This document shows positions 31,861 to 43,246 of a stretch of DNA of 64,000 nt, in pieces. Location: contig JAUKTV010000011.1 in NCBI GenBank assembly GCA_030549205.1, positions 186,001-250,000 on the forward strand. The letters run 5' to 3'. The stretch comes from Apiosordaria backusii (taxonomy: Eukaryota > Ascomycota > Sordariomycetes > Sordariales > Lasiosphaeriaceae). The notes beneath the pieces are model-generated. The model had not been told where the DNA came from. It made no database searches and was given only the letters and a program-made list of their open reading frames with translations. Positions within the stretch are counted from its first letter, which is position 1; each line of letters opens with the position of its first letter. A program made the position numbers and the translations under genes.

Positions 31861-34800
31861 TTACAACTCCTCCTTGGCGGTCTTCTCCTTACTCTCGCTG
31901 GCGGGCTTGGGGGCCTTCTCTTCGGCCTCCTTCTCGCCCTCGACGCTCTTCTCAGCAGCCGGGATAGACTCGTCAGGGATCAAGCTCTTGGGAGTCTCGC
32001 GGTCAACGCCTGGCCAGTCATGTTAGTGATAAGTTTGTCTGAGAAAGTGGCTTATGACGTTCACATACCCTCAACATCTGGGTGTGGCGGCGCCACAGGA
32101 ACTGGTGATCCCTCCTCGGCTCCGACAAAAACTTCATTGCCGGCCGCATCAATGACACGCGTGCGAGTCTCATAACGGGTCTTGAACTCGACCTTGCCCT
32201 CAAGGGCCTTGACTTGCTCAATGTCCAGCAAGTTACCATCCTGGTCTCTGTACTCAACACGTTCCTCGGTGTGGACGACGCGCTGATCATCGACCGCCGG
32301 GGCTCCCGAAACCTCCTCCTTTGGCTGCTCTACGGCGGGGGCCTTGGCTTGTTCGCCAGCAGCTACCGGGTTCTCCGCAGGGGGAGGCGCCTGAACGTTC
32401 ACCGACGGCTTGCTTGTAGATGTCGGTGAGGCCGCCGCAGGTGATTTGGCAAGCTGGTCATAAGCGTCATACTACGTCAACACAAATATTAGCACCATGT
32501 CTCAGTCATAAACAATTTGGCCTGTGCCATTATTCTATGTGCCCATGATTCATGCACCATTATCCATTAAACCCAAAGGTAAGCCAGATATTCCCTCCTT
32601 TCATGCAATTAAAACCTCCTCACTGCCCCCTCACGGGCAACTTCATCTCGGGGACTGTTGCACTTACGCTGTCAAGGAAGGTGTTGCAATCCCAATCCCA
32701 GGTGTTGAAAAGCTTGACACGCTTGCACTCGGCCTTGGTCCAAGTGTTGCCATAGGCAAGAGGAGAAAGCAGAGTGAAGGCGGCAATCGAAATAACCAGG
32801 AAAAGAAGAGCACCGGTCTTGCCGATGAGGGGGTTCTTCTTCAGGCCAAGAGCCGAAATCCGCGCAACAACAAAGTCGTAGACCTGGCAGAAAGCAATGA
32901 CAGAGAAGTAAAGAGCAGGGAAATAGTGGTGGAGGAAGAGCTGGCGCTGCATCAGGTAGAAGGGGAAGTAATGGAGAGCCCAGCCAAGCACCGAAGTACC
33001 AATCTCGTAGTCAAAGCGCTTGAAGACCGGGTCAGCGTAGTCATTGAAGCTGCGCTGCCACCGGAGAACAGCGATGCCCTTGAACAAGACGTAGACAAAG
33101 ACGGCAGCAGTGGCGCTCCACCAAACAATGGGGTTACCGATGAGGTAGATCTGGCGGTGATCCTTGCCCCAGAAGTTGATGCCACGACGGAGAATGGGCC
33201 ATGAGTCTGGGCGAGAGTCCCAAGCGTGGGATTCCACAAGCCCAGCGTTGGTCTTCCACATGACCTTCTGAAGTTCCCAGAACTTGCCCAGGAAGCCGGG
33301 GTTGGCATAGTTGACCTTCTCAGCATCGGGACCAAGCTTGGCGTGCTCATTGGACTCAATGTACCAGAGACTGTTGGGTAGAGTGCCACCGCGAGCGCAG
33401 GTTACTTCTTGCTGCTCGGAAGCCCAGGCGGGAAGCTTGACCTTGTGAGAGAACAAGACGCAACCAGTCATGACATGGACAAGTCTGAACTTGGTGTCAA
33501 TGGTGCGGAGGCGCTCCTGAGCAACACCGGACTTAGACTTCTTCTTGACAATTTCGACACGGAAAAAGTCGTTGGCGTCTCCATCAAATCCTTCGTAACC
33601 ATAGGCGGAGACCTCATTCTGCCATTCGGCTTCGGTGACAGGAGGGCGGACATCGTGAGAGTGAAGGCGGCGGTGAGTGGGAACGTGGTAGATGCGAATG
33701 ATGGCGCCGTTTTTGATGTAAGGGGTCTCTTCAAGGTTGTTCCACGCGCTGGTGCCGTTGATAGGCAGACCATCAGCACCAAGAGGCTGGGTCTGGTTCT
33801 CGAGGAACCAGAGGTTATTGTCGTCCTTGTGGGGGTACAAAGTGATCTGCTGCTGCTTGGATCCGGTGGGGTACATGAGCGGGTGAGAGTGCAGATATCC
33901 GCCCTGAGTGTTCACGTGCCTGATCGAAACCTTGCTGCCCATAAGAACATCGGCGGGAACATCCTGCATGCCCTTCGAGTTAAGGGTAGATTGGAACTCG
34001 GAGCTCATAAAGCCATCGCCCTCACCAGGGTTAACCAGGCAGAGGAAGTGGATCCCGAACATGGCCATGTAGAAGGTCAAGGGAATGACGATCAAGCAGA
34101 AGGCACGGGCCAAAAAGTGCTTGGAGAAGGTGCGAATAGTGACGTTCTTGTAGTCACCCCACAAAACCCAAAGCTGGACCAATGTCAAGCCGCCAACCCA
34201 AGCAATGGTAAACAAACCCACCCACTTGATGCTGACAGTCATACCGAGGCCAAGACCGGTCATGACGAGCCAGAACCACCAGCTTGGGGAGAAGGCCCTG
34301 GAGGGGCCGAGCTCCTGTTGGTTGGTGAAGGAGGTGAAAGCAAGCGCAGTGAAAGCTGTGGTGATCATCAGGGGGGAGTCGAGCAAGATGAGGCGAGCTT
34401 GAGTAAGGAGACCGTTCTCTGCAACACATCCAGGGTTAGTCAATTACCGAATCCGCAGCTCTGTTGTATCCAGGGAGGAAGGACCCACCAAAGATGATCA
34501 GGCCAGCACCCATAGCAGCGGTGGAGGTGCGGCAACCGGCAGCCTTCAGCGTGAGGAACATGGTAGGAGCCAGAAGAATACCGCAGATAGCAGGGAACAA
34601 GCGCATGGCGACATAGGGAACGCCGGGCTCGAGATAGTCCTTTCCAATCTCCTTGAAGTCAAAGTTTCCGTCGAAGCCAGCAAGGTAGCCGAAGAGGGTG
34701 ATCATGAGTTTCGCCAGGGGAGGGTGGACGTCCATAAAGAACTTGCCCTTGATGTACTTGGTAGCAAAGCCGCCGAAACTGTGATAGCCAAATCGTTAGC

Positions 34801-35134
34801 TCTATGTTGATAGTCTGGCGAGATATCGATAACAAACGTACTGAACCTCGTCAAAGACGACGCTGGTGGGCTGATAGATGCGGAACAGGCGCACCGCGGC
34901 CGCCAAGAAGGTGATGCCGAGCAGGAGCTGGTAATCGGAGCCTGGAAGCAAGAAGACATCGTTATCTTGGACACCCTCGGAGGTATAGTCATTGATGCGC
35001 TTCGCAGCACCCTTAGACTTGTTCTTAGAGCTTGTAGAGACGGAGCTCTGAATTGGTTGGGTGGGAGCTGGGTTCGGTGGCAGGGGAGGGGATACCCGGC
35101 CGGATGCCGCTTTTGCGGCCGCCGATGGAGCCAT
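31861..35134 (-). CDS. Protein O-mannosyltransferase, PMT1-type (GT39)
   Basis: Five exons on the minus strand: 35134-34842, 34778-34489, 34418-32668, 32471-32069 and 32009-31861, giving 961 residues. The Asp-Glu pair in VVFDEVHFGGFATKY and the second Asp in FFMDVHPPLAKL are the donor- and acceptor-site residues of the family. MIR repeats follow (GGYLHSHPLMYPTGSKQQ, then LFSHKVKLPAW). The membrane region continues to NTWDWDCNTF. The enzyme moves mannose from dolichyl-phosphate mannose to Ser/Thr of secretory proteins in the ER. The long acidic tail of about 180 residues after the last membrane helix fits the longer PMT1 forms of filamentous fungi better than PMT2 or PMT4. The very end is KEEL, close to an ER-retrieval signal. 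Subfamily is from memory. Confidence 0.93.
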
Positions 35135-36052
35135 TGTCGATGGTAGAAAAGACGATGTCTAGCTAGAAATCGTGTGCGTTATCGGGGTCGGGTTGTGTAG
35201 ACGGCGTGATTCAGCCGTCAGAGTCGATGTTGGTGAATCCGGGAATTGGGAATTAACGAGAGTCGAGAAGATCAAGGTTTCATTACAAGGCTGTCATTGG
35301 ATGCTGAATTCCGAACAAGAAAAAAAGTGTCGAGTGAAGAACACTCGCCAACGTCCAGGTCAAAAAAACAAAAAAGGTCGGACGAGAAGAAGAAAAGATT
35401 TGGTCAGTCTTCAGCAGCTGACTTGACCTCGGAAAGGCTGAAGAGATGGATAGGGGGTTGCAGTCGCCAGTTGATGAAGCTGCGCTCCGACAAGCATCCC
35501 ATAATTATTCAATGTAGCTTAAGTGGCCTTAACCCCTGTTGGGCGAAAAACGGCCGTAGCGTGTTATTATTGGCTGACATTCCCCAGACAGCCCGGGACA
35601 TGGGCCACGAGTAACCTCACAAGAGCCTAGCATCGTTCCCTGGGACCAACTAATTATTTTTTGACGCGTCACAGCCACTCTCCCTGCTTGTGTATTCGTA
35701 TTGAAAGGAAACATGTCATGGCAGTCAATACATAGAGCAATTGGCATTGATACGTGAGGAGAACTTCTCTCAAAGACTTACACCCTCAACTTTTGAAATG
35801 GAAAAATCCCATATAGCCGATCACCCTGCTGAGTAGTGAATTGAAGATTGTGGCATGTGAAGATGTGACCATCCTTGATCATAATGGGTTGGTCAAGGTT
35901 TCTGGAAATACGCGCACGAGCCACTTGACCGCACCCACCCGGCACTCTGCCGTGCTGAGAGCAATTGGCAGCACTTTGGAATTTCGATAGGCGATTCCTA
36001 CTTTTCATCATTCCAACCAAAACACATCGATTTTGCAACGACCTGCATCAAA
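35135..36052. promoter_or_regulatory. Divergent promoter region, PMT / SF3A1
   Basis: 918 bp between divergent start codons of two housekeeping genes. A-rich blocks sit near 35320-35400. No gene or clear factor site was recognised. Confidence 0.4.
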
Positions 36053-37716
36053 ATGGCTGTTGCAAACGGGGACTCGGCTACATCGGCGGCGGCAGCGCTG
36101 GGGGACCTTAAGCCGCCGCCAGGAGTCATTATTCCACCACCGGGCGAAATCCGCGAAGCGATCGAGAAGACAGCCGGCTATGTCATGCGCGGTGGCCTTG
36201 GCCTCGAGCAGCGCATCCGCGAGAACCACGGCAAGAACCCAAAGTTCAGCTTTTTGATGCAGAATGACGATCCATACAATGCCTACTACGAATGGAGGAA
36301 AGAGGAGATCAGGGCCGGCCGTGGTACCGCTGTGGCGGCTGGTCGCGTCGGAGAGAATGCTGCGCCAGCTAAGGAAGAGCCAAAGGGCCCTCAGAAGCCC
36401 CCCGACTTCCAGTTCTCAGCCCGTATGCCTCGAATGAGCCAGAAAGATTTGGAGATTGTGCGACTAACTGCCTTGTTCGTCGCGAAGAACGGGCGCCCCT
36501 TTATGACACAGCTTCAGCAGCGTGAGCTTAGCAACCCTCAGTTTCAGTTCCTGGCTCCCAACCACACTTTCCACAATTTCTTCCAAAGTCTTGTCGACCA
36601 GTTCTCGATCCTGCTTCGCGAGAGCGGTGTTAACGGCGAAGGCACCGAACTTCACCAAGCGTGTGTCGAAGAACTTCGTCGCAGCGCTACCGACAAGTAT
36701 TATGTGCTAGCGCGCGCTAAACAGAGGGCAGAATATTCCAAATGGGCAGAAGCCGAAAAGGCGAAGAAAGAAGAACAGGAGGAGCAAAAGAAGGAGGAGT
36801 TCGCCCGCATCGACTGGAACGACTTCGTAGTGGTTGAGACCATCACCTTTACCGACGATGAGGATCAAGCATCCCTCCCCCCGCCGACGACCCTCAATGA
36901 CCTTCAGTATGCTTCTCTGGAAGAGAAAAACAAGATGTCAATCAGCTCCACCCTACGCATTGAGGAAGCATTCCCGTTCGAGGACACAAGTTACAACGCT
37001 TACCCTCCTCAGGTATATGGCGTCCAGGCGCCAGCTCCAGCAGCGCAACCAGCCCACCAGACGCCCACATACCCTGCCACAAGTATTCCACTGCCTCCAT
37101 CGTATGGCTCATCGGTGCCAGCAGGAGGATCAAGGACTGCAGAGGAGGAACAGGAAGTACAAAGGATTCGAGAAAGAGAGCAGGAAAGGCTGCGCATGCA
37201 ACAGGCGCAGACAGAAACCCGGGGTGGTGCTGCGCCGATGAAGATCAAGGAGAACTATGTTCCGCGGGCAGCTCAACGGGCGGCCAACAAGTTCGCTGCT
37301 CAGACGGCCATGTGCCCCAATTGCAAGCAACAGATTCCGCTCAATGAGATGGATGAACATATGAGAAGTGAGTATCACAGTCCTACATCCTTATCAGAAG
37401 TTACTAACGAGATGCAGTTGAACTTCTCGATCCTCGATGGAAGGAGCAAAAAGCAAAGGCCGATGCTCGCTATGCCACAACCAACCTGTCAACCGTGAAC
37501 GTGGCCAACAATCTTAAGCGCTTGGCCAGTCAACGCAGCGATTTGTTTAATGGTGCCACTGGCCAGGCGCTGTCGGAGGAGGAACAAGCCCGAAGGAAGA
37601 AGATTGCACTACAGTCATTTGACGGCAACCCAGAAAATGCACACCTCAACCAAATGCAACATTCCAACCTGGGCGAGCAAATCCGGGCTATTCATCACAA
37701 ATTCTCGGATAAATAA
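36053..37716 (+). CDS. Splicing factor 3A subunit 1 (SF3A1 / Prp21)
   Basis: Two exons, 36053-37367 and 37418-37716, giving 537 residues. Two SURP domains are visible: the first at about 25-80 (AGYVMRGGLGLEQRI, FSFLMQNDDPYNAYYEW), the second at about 135-190 (TALFVAKNGRPFMTQL, FQFLAPNHTFHNFF). A charged coiled-coil region and the Prp21 C-terminal part follow, with MCPNCKQQIPLNEMDEHMR and IELLDPRWKEQK across the intron. SF3A1 belongs to the SF3a complex of the U2 snRNP and helps fix the branch site before splicing. The human C-terminal ubiquitin-like domain is absent, as usual for fungi. The start is the first ATG of a long clean frame. Confidence 0.93.
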
Positions 37717-38628
37717 GCCTTGCCTCAGCACAGGGGGCGCTTTTGGACGACAACAGACTTTGGCAAGATGGTCGAGTAGATGGTGAGGAGGCTGTTTGTC
37801 GAGGTTCAGACCAACCGACATCACAGCTCTTCGTGATACCATTCATATGCAGAGACAGTTGCTCTTTGGCGGATCAGCATGAAAATAGGAGTGTGTACTT
37901 GTATTAATGAGGTTTTCTATCGGTACTCATGGGCAGGAGTTGTGAGGCGCATAGGGGGCAATCATTGGCAATCAGAAAAGTTGTTCTACGTGATCTTTTT
38001 CTTATTTGGCTGTTTTTCATCTGTGCTGAGTTTACTGGTGACATGTTCAGGAGCAAATACATGTTTTGAACTGCCACTGCAGGCATAATCATGTCATTGA
38101 AGTGATGTAGGGAGATTTTGAGTGGTAGGCACAGTGTGACATGGTGAGCATGCGACAGGTCCCGGACCCGAGATCATCGAGTGAGCGGGAATTACCCCAC
38201 CCTCCGTGAGCTTGGCTTGGCTGACCACTGACGACCATAAGGAGCGAGCTCTTGGTCACCCACACCACATCACTGCTCCCTCCTCCCTCACCATCCTTTT
38301 TTAACTGCCAGCTTGCGCCAACCTCAACACCACCGATCAACACCACACAGCACTATTGTAATCTCAAACGTACCTCATCACGCGCGCAGCTTCCCTCTCC
38401 CCGCGCGCATCTCGAACCCCTCCCTCAAATCAACAAGCCAACACTTCTAGCTATTACAGCTCCCCTTCAACAAGGGAGCAACCGCCCACCACCAAACTGG
38501 CTTCCCACGACAACACCTCGGCAGACGCCGCCGCCGACCACCCTCAAAAATCCCCCACCTCCCCCACATCCTCCTCCCAATCCCAATCCGAAGCCCTCGC
38601 CGCCGCCGCCCGCATCCACCGGCCGATA
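37717..38628. other. Intergenic between SF3A1 and Snx3
   Basis: 900 bp. The last 250 bases are pyrimidine-rich and the frame of Snx3 stays open without an ATG back to about 38450, so the leader could hide a longer N-terminus. No other feature is seen. Confidence 0.45.
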
Positions 38629-39119
38629 ATGCAATCCCTCCCCGACACCCGCACCCAGTCCTTCGACGAGATCTACGGTCCCCCCGAAAACTTCCTCGAG
38701 ATCGAGGTCCGCAACCCCCGCACCCACGGCATCGGCCGCCACATGTACACCGACTACGAGATCGTCTGCCGGACCAACATACCCGCTTTCAAGCTGCGGC
38801 AGTCGACCGTCCGTCGGAGGTACTCTGATTTTGAGTACTTTCGGGATATCCTCGAGAGGGAGAGCGCGAGGGTGACAATCCCGCCGCTTCCCGGGAAGGT
38901 TTTCACGAATCGGTTCAGCGATGATGTGATTGAGGGGAGGAGGGCGGGGCTGGAGAAGTTTTTGAAGATTGTGGTGGGACATCCGCTGCTGCAGACGGGG
39001 AGTAAGGTTTTGGCTGGGTTTGTGCAAGGTATGGTTTTTATCATCTCCGGATATTGTGAGGAAAATAGGATGGCTAATACAAGGGACCAGATCCAAACTG
39101 GGACAGAAATGCCTGGTGA
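38629..39119 (+). CDS. Sorting nexin Snx3/Grd19
   Basis: Two exons, 38629-39028 and 39091-39119, giving 142 residues. It is nearly all PX domain: QSFDEIYGPPENFLEIEV, then RRRYSDFEYFRDIL with the Arg that binds phosphatidylinositol 3-phosphate, the PPLPGK loop and RRAGLEKFLKIVVGHPLL. It ends in QDPNWDRNAW, the family hallmark, which fixes the second exon. Snx3/Grd19 works with retromer to bring cargo back from endosomes to the Golgi. Length is normal. The first half uses C-ending codons (CGC, CCC, GGC) and the second half G-ending ones (AGG, CCG, GGG), an abrupt change near codon 60. Confidence 0.94.
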
Positions 39120-40471
39120 CGGGAGGCGGGGTTGGGATTGGTGAGGACCAGTTCGAGTTCTACTGCTACCACTACGACGACGACGACGACGACAACCACG
39201 ACACTGGACCAGAGGACCTCGATATCAACAGCTAGTGACTTTTCGACGGAAAGGGGTTTCTCTAGGTTGTGGACGGGAAGAGAGGGCAATATTAGCAGAT
39301 CCATTTCGGCACCACCACAGCCATCTCCCTCCATACAGACACGGCCGAGAAAGTTGCAAAAGAGGCCGCCGAAGGGTTGGTTGGAATCGCATAAGCTGGG
39401 CGAGTAGGAGACATGATGGGTTTTATGATGGAATGATGGGGTTTGGCTTTTTTTTCAAAACGGACAAGCAATTTTTGTTGTATGAGTGGATTTGAGTAAT
39501 TCAGTTTGTTTTTTGTTTCCTTGCGTCAGTCATTGAGAGCGTAGGAGCGAGGCAAACTGTGTGTGGCGGGAGATGTGTGGAAGGTGATGGTTTGTTTTCC
39601 ATGGGTTGGTTTGTTTCCTTGATGTTTCCTTGAATTTGAGATATCCCATTTCTTAGGCCCCCTATTTTACCTACACAATATTGATGTTATTTGCGTTATA
39701 AAGACATTCAGCTCCAGCACTGGCCTCTTGTGAGTGTGTAACTCAAAAATGAGTATTTGATTAGTTTATCTTTGGATTTATTTGTCTTTTGAGAGCAGGG
39801 ATCCTTTTTTTTCCTTTTTCCGGTTCCTGTCCATGAATTTTCCTTTCCTTTCCCTTCATTCAGCCAGCCCCATCCCTCTTGAATATCATGTCCCCCCTTT
39901 CTATCCTGCTTGGCATCCCGCGCGTCATGCAGCATACGTCCGGTCTCCCTACCTTAGGTATTGTACATGATCCCTCTCCCTGGCATTATTACAAATACAA
40001 GTCCGAGGGTTGGCTCTGTCCCTCCCAAAGGACATCGAGGGAGGTTAGTGAAAGGCAACACCATCCCTTGCAACAGCAGCACAACCCATCTCCAGCCCAG
40101 CCCATCTATACCCAAAAGCAGAACCGCCCACCTATCCAGCAAAACAACCCGAACGCCAAATGCCAGCTATGCACCCTCACCCCAAAGTCATCCTCACGGT
40201 TTCCGCCCAGACCCTGTCAAAAGGCCTTCAGTATTTACTCGTCCTCCGTGTTCCACACCCATTTCCTCCCCTGCCCATAGTCTATGTTTTTTTTCGATAA
40301 GGTTATCGTCCGCTGAAAAAAGGTGTGGGTATCGTTGTAGTTACATGGTACAGAGAAGGTAGGAACAGGACGATTGTTCGGTCTCGACCGAAAGGTATCG
40401 TTGTACAGAGGCCGTCGTTGTTAGAACGTCAATTTTATCAACGGCGCAGTATCAGTCTTTGTTCACCTCGA
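39120..40471. other. Convergent 3' interval, Snx3 / Rim2
   Basis: 1.35 kb between two facing stop codons. It contains the ACG repeat listed separately and several T-rich stretches suited to 3' ends. The open frames are short and lack motifs. Confidence 0.5.
39174..39193. repeat. (ACG)n microsatellite
   Basis: Six to seven ACG units in the 3' flank of Snx3, outside the coding region. Confidence 0.9.
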
Positions 40472-41721
40472 TCATGACGTCGAGGGATGCAAGAGTCTCA
40501 GGATGCCCTCATACATGCCAAACATAATGGCCGCACTGGGGACTGTTCTCAGCAGGTGCGGTGTCATGCCGCCGTAAAGGCCGACCATGCCCTCTTCCTT
40601 CGCCACGAGCTTGAAGCACTGGATCAGACCCGTGTACTTTGGTCTGCCGTCCGCCATGGGGGCCTGACGGAGTCTTGTCCGGGCAACCTATTCCATCACA
40701 CCGTCAGTATTGGATACCGCCAAAATGTACCAGAAGAAAAACCTACCTCATGAGGATACGTCAAAATAGCCGCAATCAACTTCGCCCCTCCCGCCGCGCT
40801 GGCATTCCCCATCCAGCTCACCGTCGTATCCCACCAAGTCCTCTCCTTCCCGCTAATCACCAGCCTCTCCTCCCTCCTCGCCAGCGACTGCTTCGCCCTC
40901 TCATACAACACCCACTGCAGCGTTGACTCGGCCACTCCCAAATAACTGGCACTCATTCCCTTGTAGAGTCCCTGAATGCCTTCATTCCGGAGCACCTGCT
41001 TGATGCAGTCTAAGCTGTTCTTGTACTGTCTCGTCGCGATCCCGCCCTCAGCCGCCAGATTCTTATCAAGCTGCAACCGAGTTTTTACCATCCAAATCGG
41101 GTTCGTCGCTGTGCTTGTCACCACTCCGGCCAACATGGCGGAGCCAAGGTGGATGTATGTTGAGTCGTCTTTCCCGTCGTTGAACCACTTGGCGAACAAG
41201 CGTTTGCTGTTGCCGTATGTGAAGAAGTTGATTGCGCGGGCGGGGACGACGCCGACGAGGTTGGGGCCGAGGCCTTTGAAGAGGGCGCGGGGGCCTTCTA
41301 CACGGTAGACGGCCGCGAGAATGGAGGCAGTTTCGTTGAAGTGGTAGACTGCAGTGCGGAGGGGGTTCATGGGAGCCACGTGGGCGGCGCGGGAGGCTTT
41401 GAGCTGGGCTTGGTAGAAGTCGGATTGGAGGCGGGTTTTGAGGACATCGAGGGGGGCTGTGAGGGTTGCTGCTGTCATTCCGCCGACACTGAGAGAAAAG
41501 GTTAGCGGTTAGTTGGTTTAGGTATATGACCATGATTTCAAGACCTACCCTCCAGCTACAAAGTGCGCCCACGACTTTGCGAATGGTGCTGCCGCCTTCC
41601 TTTGCTTTGGAACAATCTCACCAGTCTCCCGGGATTGAATTAGCTGTACATGAGACTTATCGGCGGTTTCGGCGTTCTGTTTGCCACCAGGCAGAGTCCT
41701 GGCGGCGGTAACCGTAGCCAT
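40472..41721 (-). CDS. rim2: Mitochondrial pyrimidine nucleotide carrier Rim2
   Basis: Three exons on the minus strand: 41721-41549, 41488-40747 and 40687-40472, giving 376 residues (yeast Rim2 has 377). Three carrier repeats with the Px[DE]xx[KR] signature are visible: TAPLDVLKTRLQ, TNPIWMVKTRLQ and TYPHEVARTRLR. The Trp of PIWMVK is typical of nucleotide and folate-type carriers. The N-terminus before the first repeat is about 55 residues long. The carrier exchanges pyrimidine nucleoside phosphates across the mitochondrial inner membrane, needed for mitochondrial DNA and RNA synthesis. The ATG at 41721 was chosen over an upstream one because it starts the usual N-terminus. Exon 2 changes from C-ending to G-ending codons. 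Confidence 0.92.
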
Positions 41722-43246
41722 GTTGGAGGAGAATCGGTCTTGTTCTGGACTGTCGCTCGTCAAGTTTGCTGCCACAAGCCTTTGGCGGGGTCCTTGATCC
41801 TCTTCTTGCTTATTTTTTTTTTCCCCTTCAACTCCGTCAAGAAGTAAAGATTGAGGTCTTCGCAGGACAAAGGAGAGGCTAGCGACAGCAAGCGACAATG
41901 GTGGCAGCGGTGGGATGGTTGGCCGGGTGTGGAAAGGAAGGAATCGCAAGAAAGGATATCGATTGATATCGCTGATAAGACAAGAGGGCCTCGGGATTCT
42001 GAACTTTTTTTTTCGCCGTGCACGATGGATCCTTGACGCGTCCATGCGTTTGGGAGGGTCGGGTAATTATCGGCATAAACCGGTCACACACAAAATCAAC
42101 GTCATAAGCTAGGCTTGGGTGTTCGTGCACAACTCCTTTTCTGCTGTGTTTGGCAGGACCCGCTTCCCCTGAGCTCTGTCACTATGGTGGATGTCGCTAC
42201 TGCTCAATTGCGTTGCTGAAGAGATGAACAGGAGGAGATCTGTTCAGGATGAATTTTTGATTTGGTTTTTCATTGATGCAAAACAGTCTACAGTAATAGG
42301 AAAGCAATCAGACACAAATTTGTTGTTTGAATGAGGTGACACTCTAGCTTGTATCTCCGTTTACTTGGCCACAAGATCACATCACATCACACATGCATCA
42401 AAAGAACAAAAAGTAATAGGCCGAAGACTTGATGAATTCCCATCCACCTGTCTCTAATAAACCAGGAAAAGGTTCCTCCGCTCCCACTCTCTACTGACCA
42501 AAGCCCGCAAACAGCATCTCCAGTTTTGTGATTATCCGCCTTTTCCTGTCTGTTGATAAATAATGCTCTTCCAAATGGCCTAAGGGTTTTCTGATAAAGC
42601 TATGGTAGGTTTTCCGATTTTTTGGTGATTGTTTTGTAGATTTTCCGTATTTTTTTGTGCTTTTGTTGGGGGGTTTTCTGAAAAGGTGTTTCATGACATT
42701 GAAACGTTGGGCAAAGGAAAGTCTGCAAAGGTTGTTCCTGTCATCAGAAGGCAAATGCCGACTGGAAGACTGAACAGACCGACTGGACAAGCTTGCGGAA
42801 AAAAAGCAAAACCCGTCTATGTCTATCCGTTTTGGTGTGTCTACCTGTCCGAATATGCCAACCCAAACGAGGGGCATCCTGACTTGTCTTCTGCCGAAAC
42901 CAAAGAAGTCATGCGGTTCTTGTGAATATTTCGTGTGCTCTGAGAAGTCATTGATCGTTCCTCATCATCTCCATAGAAGAATCAAGTCGCATTCATGAGG
43001 TCATGGTTGTGTTCGGCCGTTGCAGATCGTGAAGAGAATTCCGTAAACAAACCAACAATCGCTAATGCAAAGAGCATAGCCACCAGGGAAGAAAGGCTGA
43101 TAGTCGTAAAGACCAAAGTCGTACCCAGTTGTTGCCAAAGCGGTACTCAAAGACGTCTAGATCAGAGAGAATGAGATCCCCCTTCTTAGCCGTACAATCC
43201 CACGACGGCGCTCAGAGCAGCCAGTCGCGAGGAGAGTGAGCTTAGA
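41722..43246. other. Intergenic between Rim2 and the RRM protein gene
   Basis: 1.5 kb. It holds the Rim2 leader and the 3' end of the RRM gene. 42590-42700 is a T/G-rich stretch with TTTTCCGA-like near repeats. No coding signal is seen. Confidence 0.5.

Noticed and set aside
41722..42045. An upstream ATG that would lengthen Rim2
   Set aside because: The extension is basic and low-complexity, while the protein from 41721 already has the normal family length.
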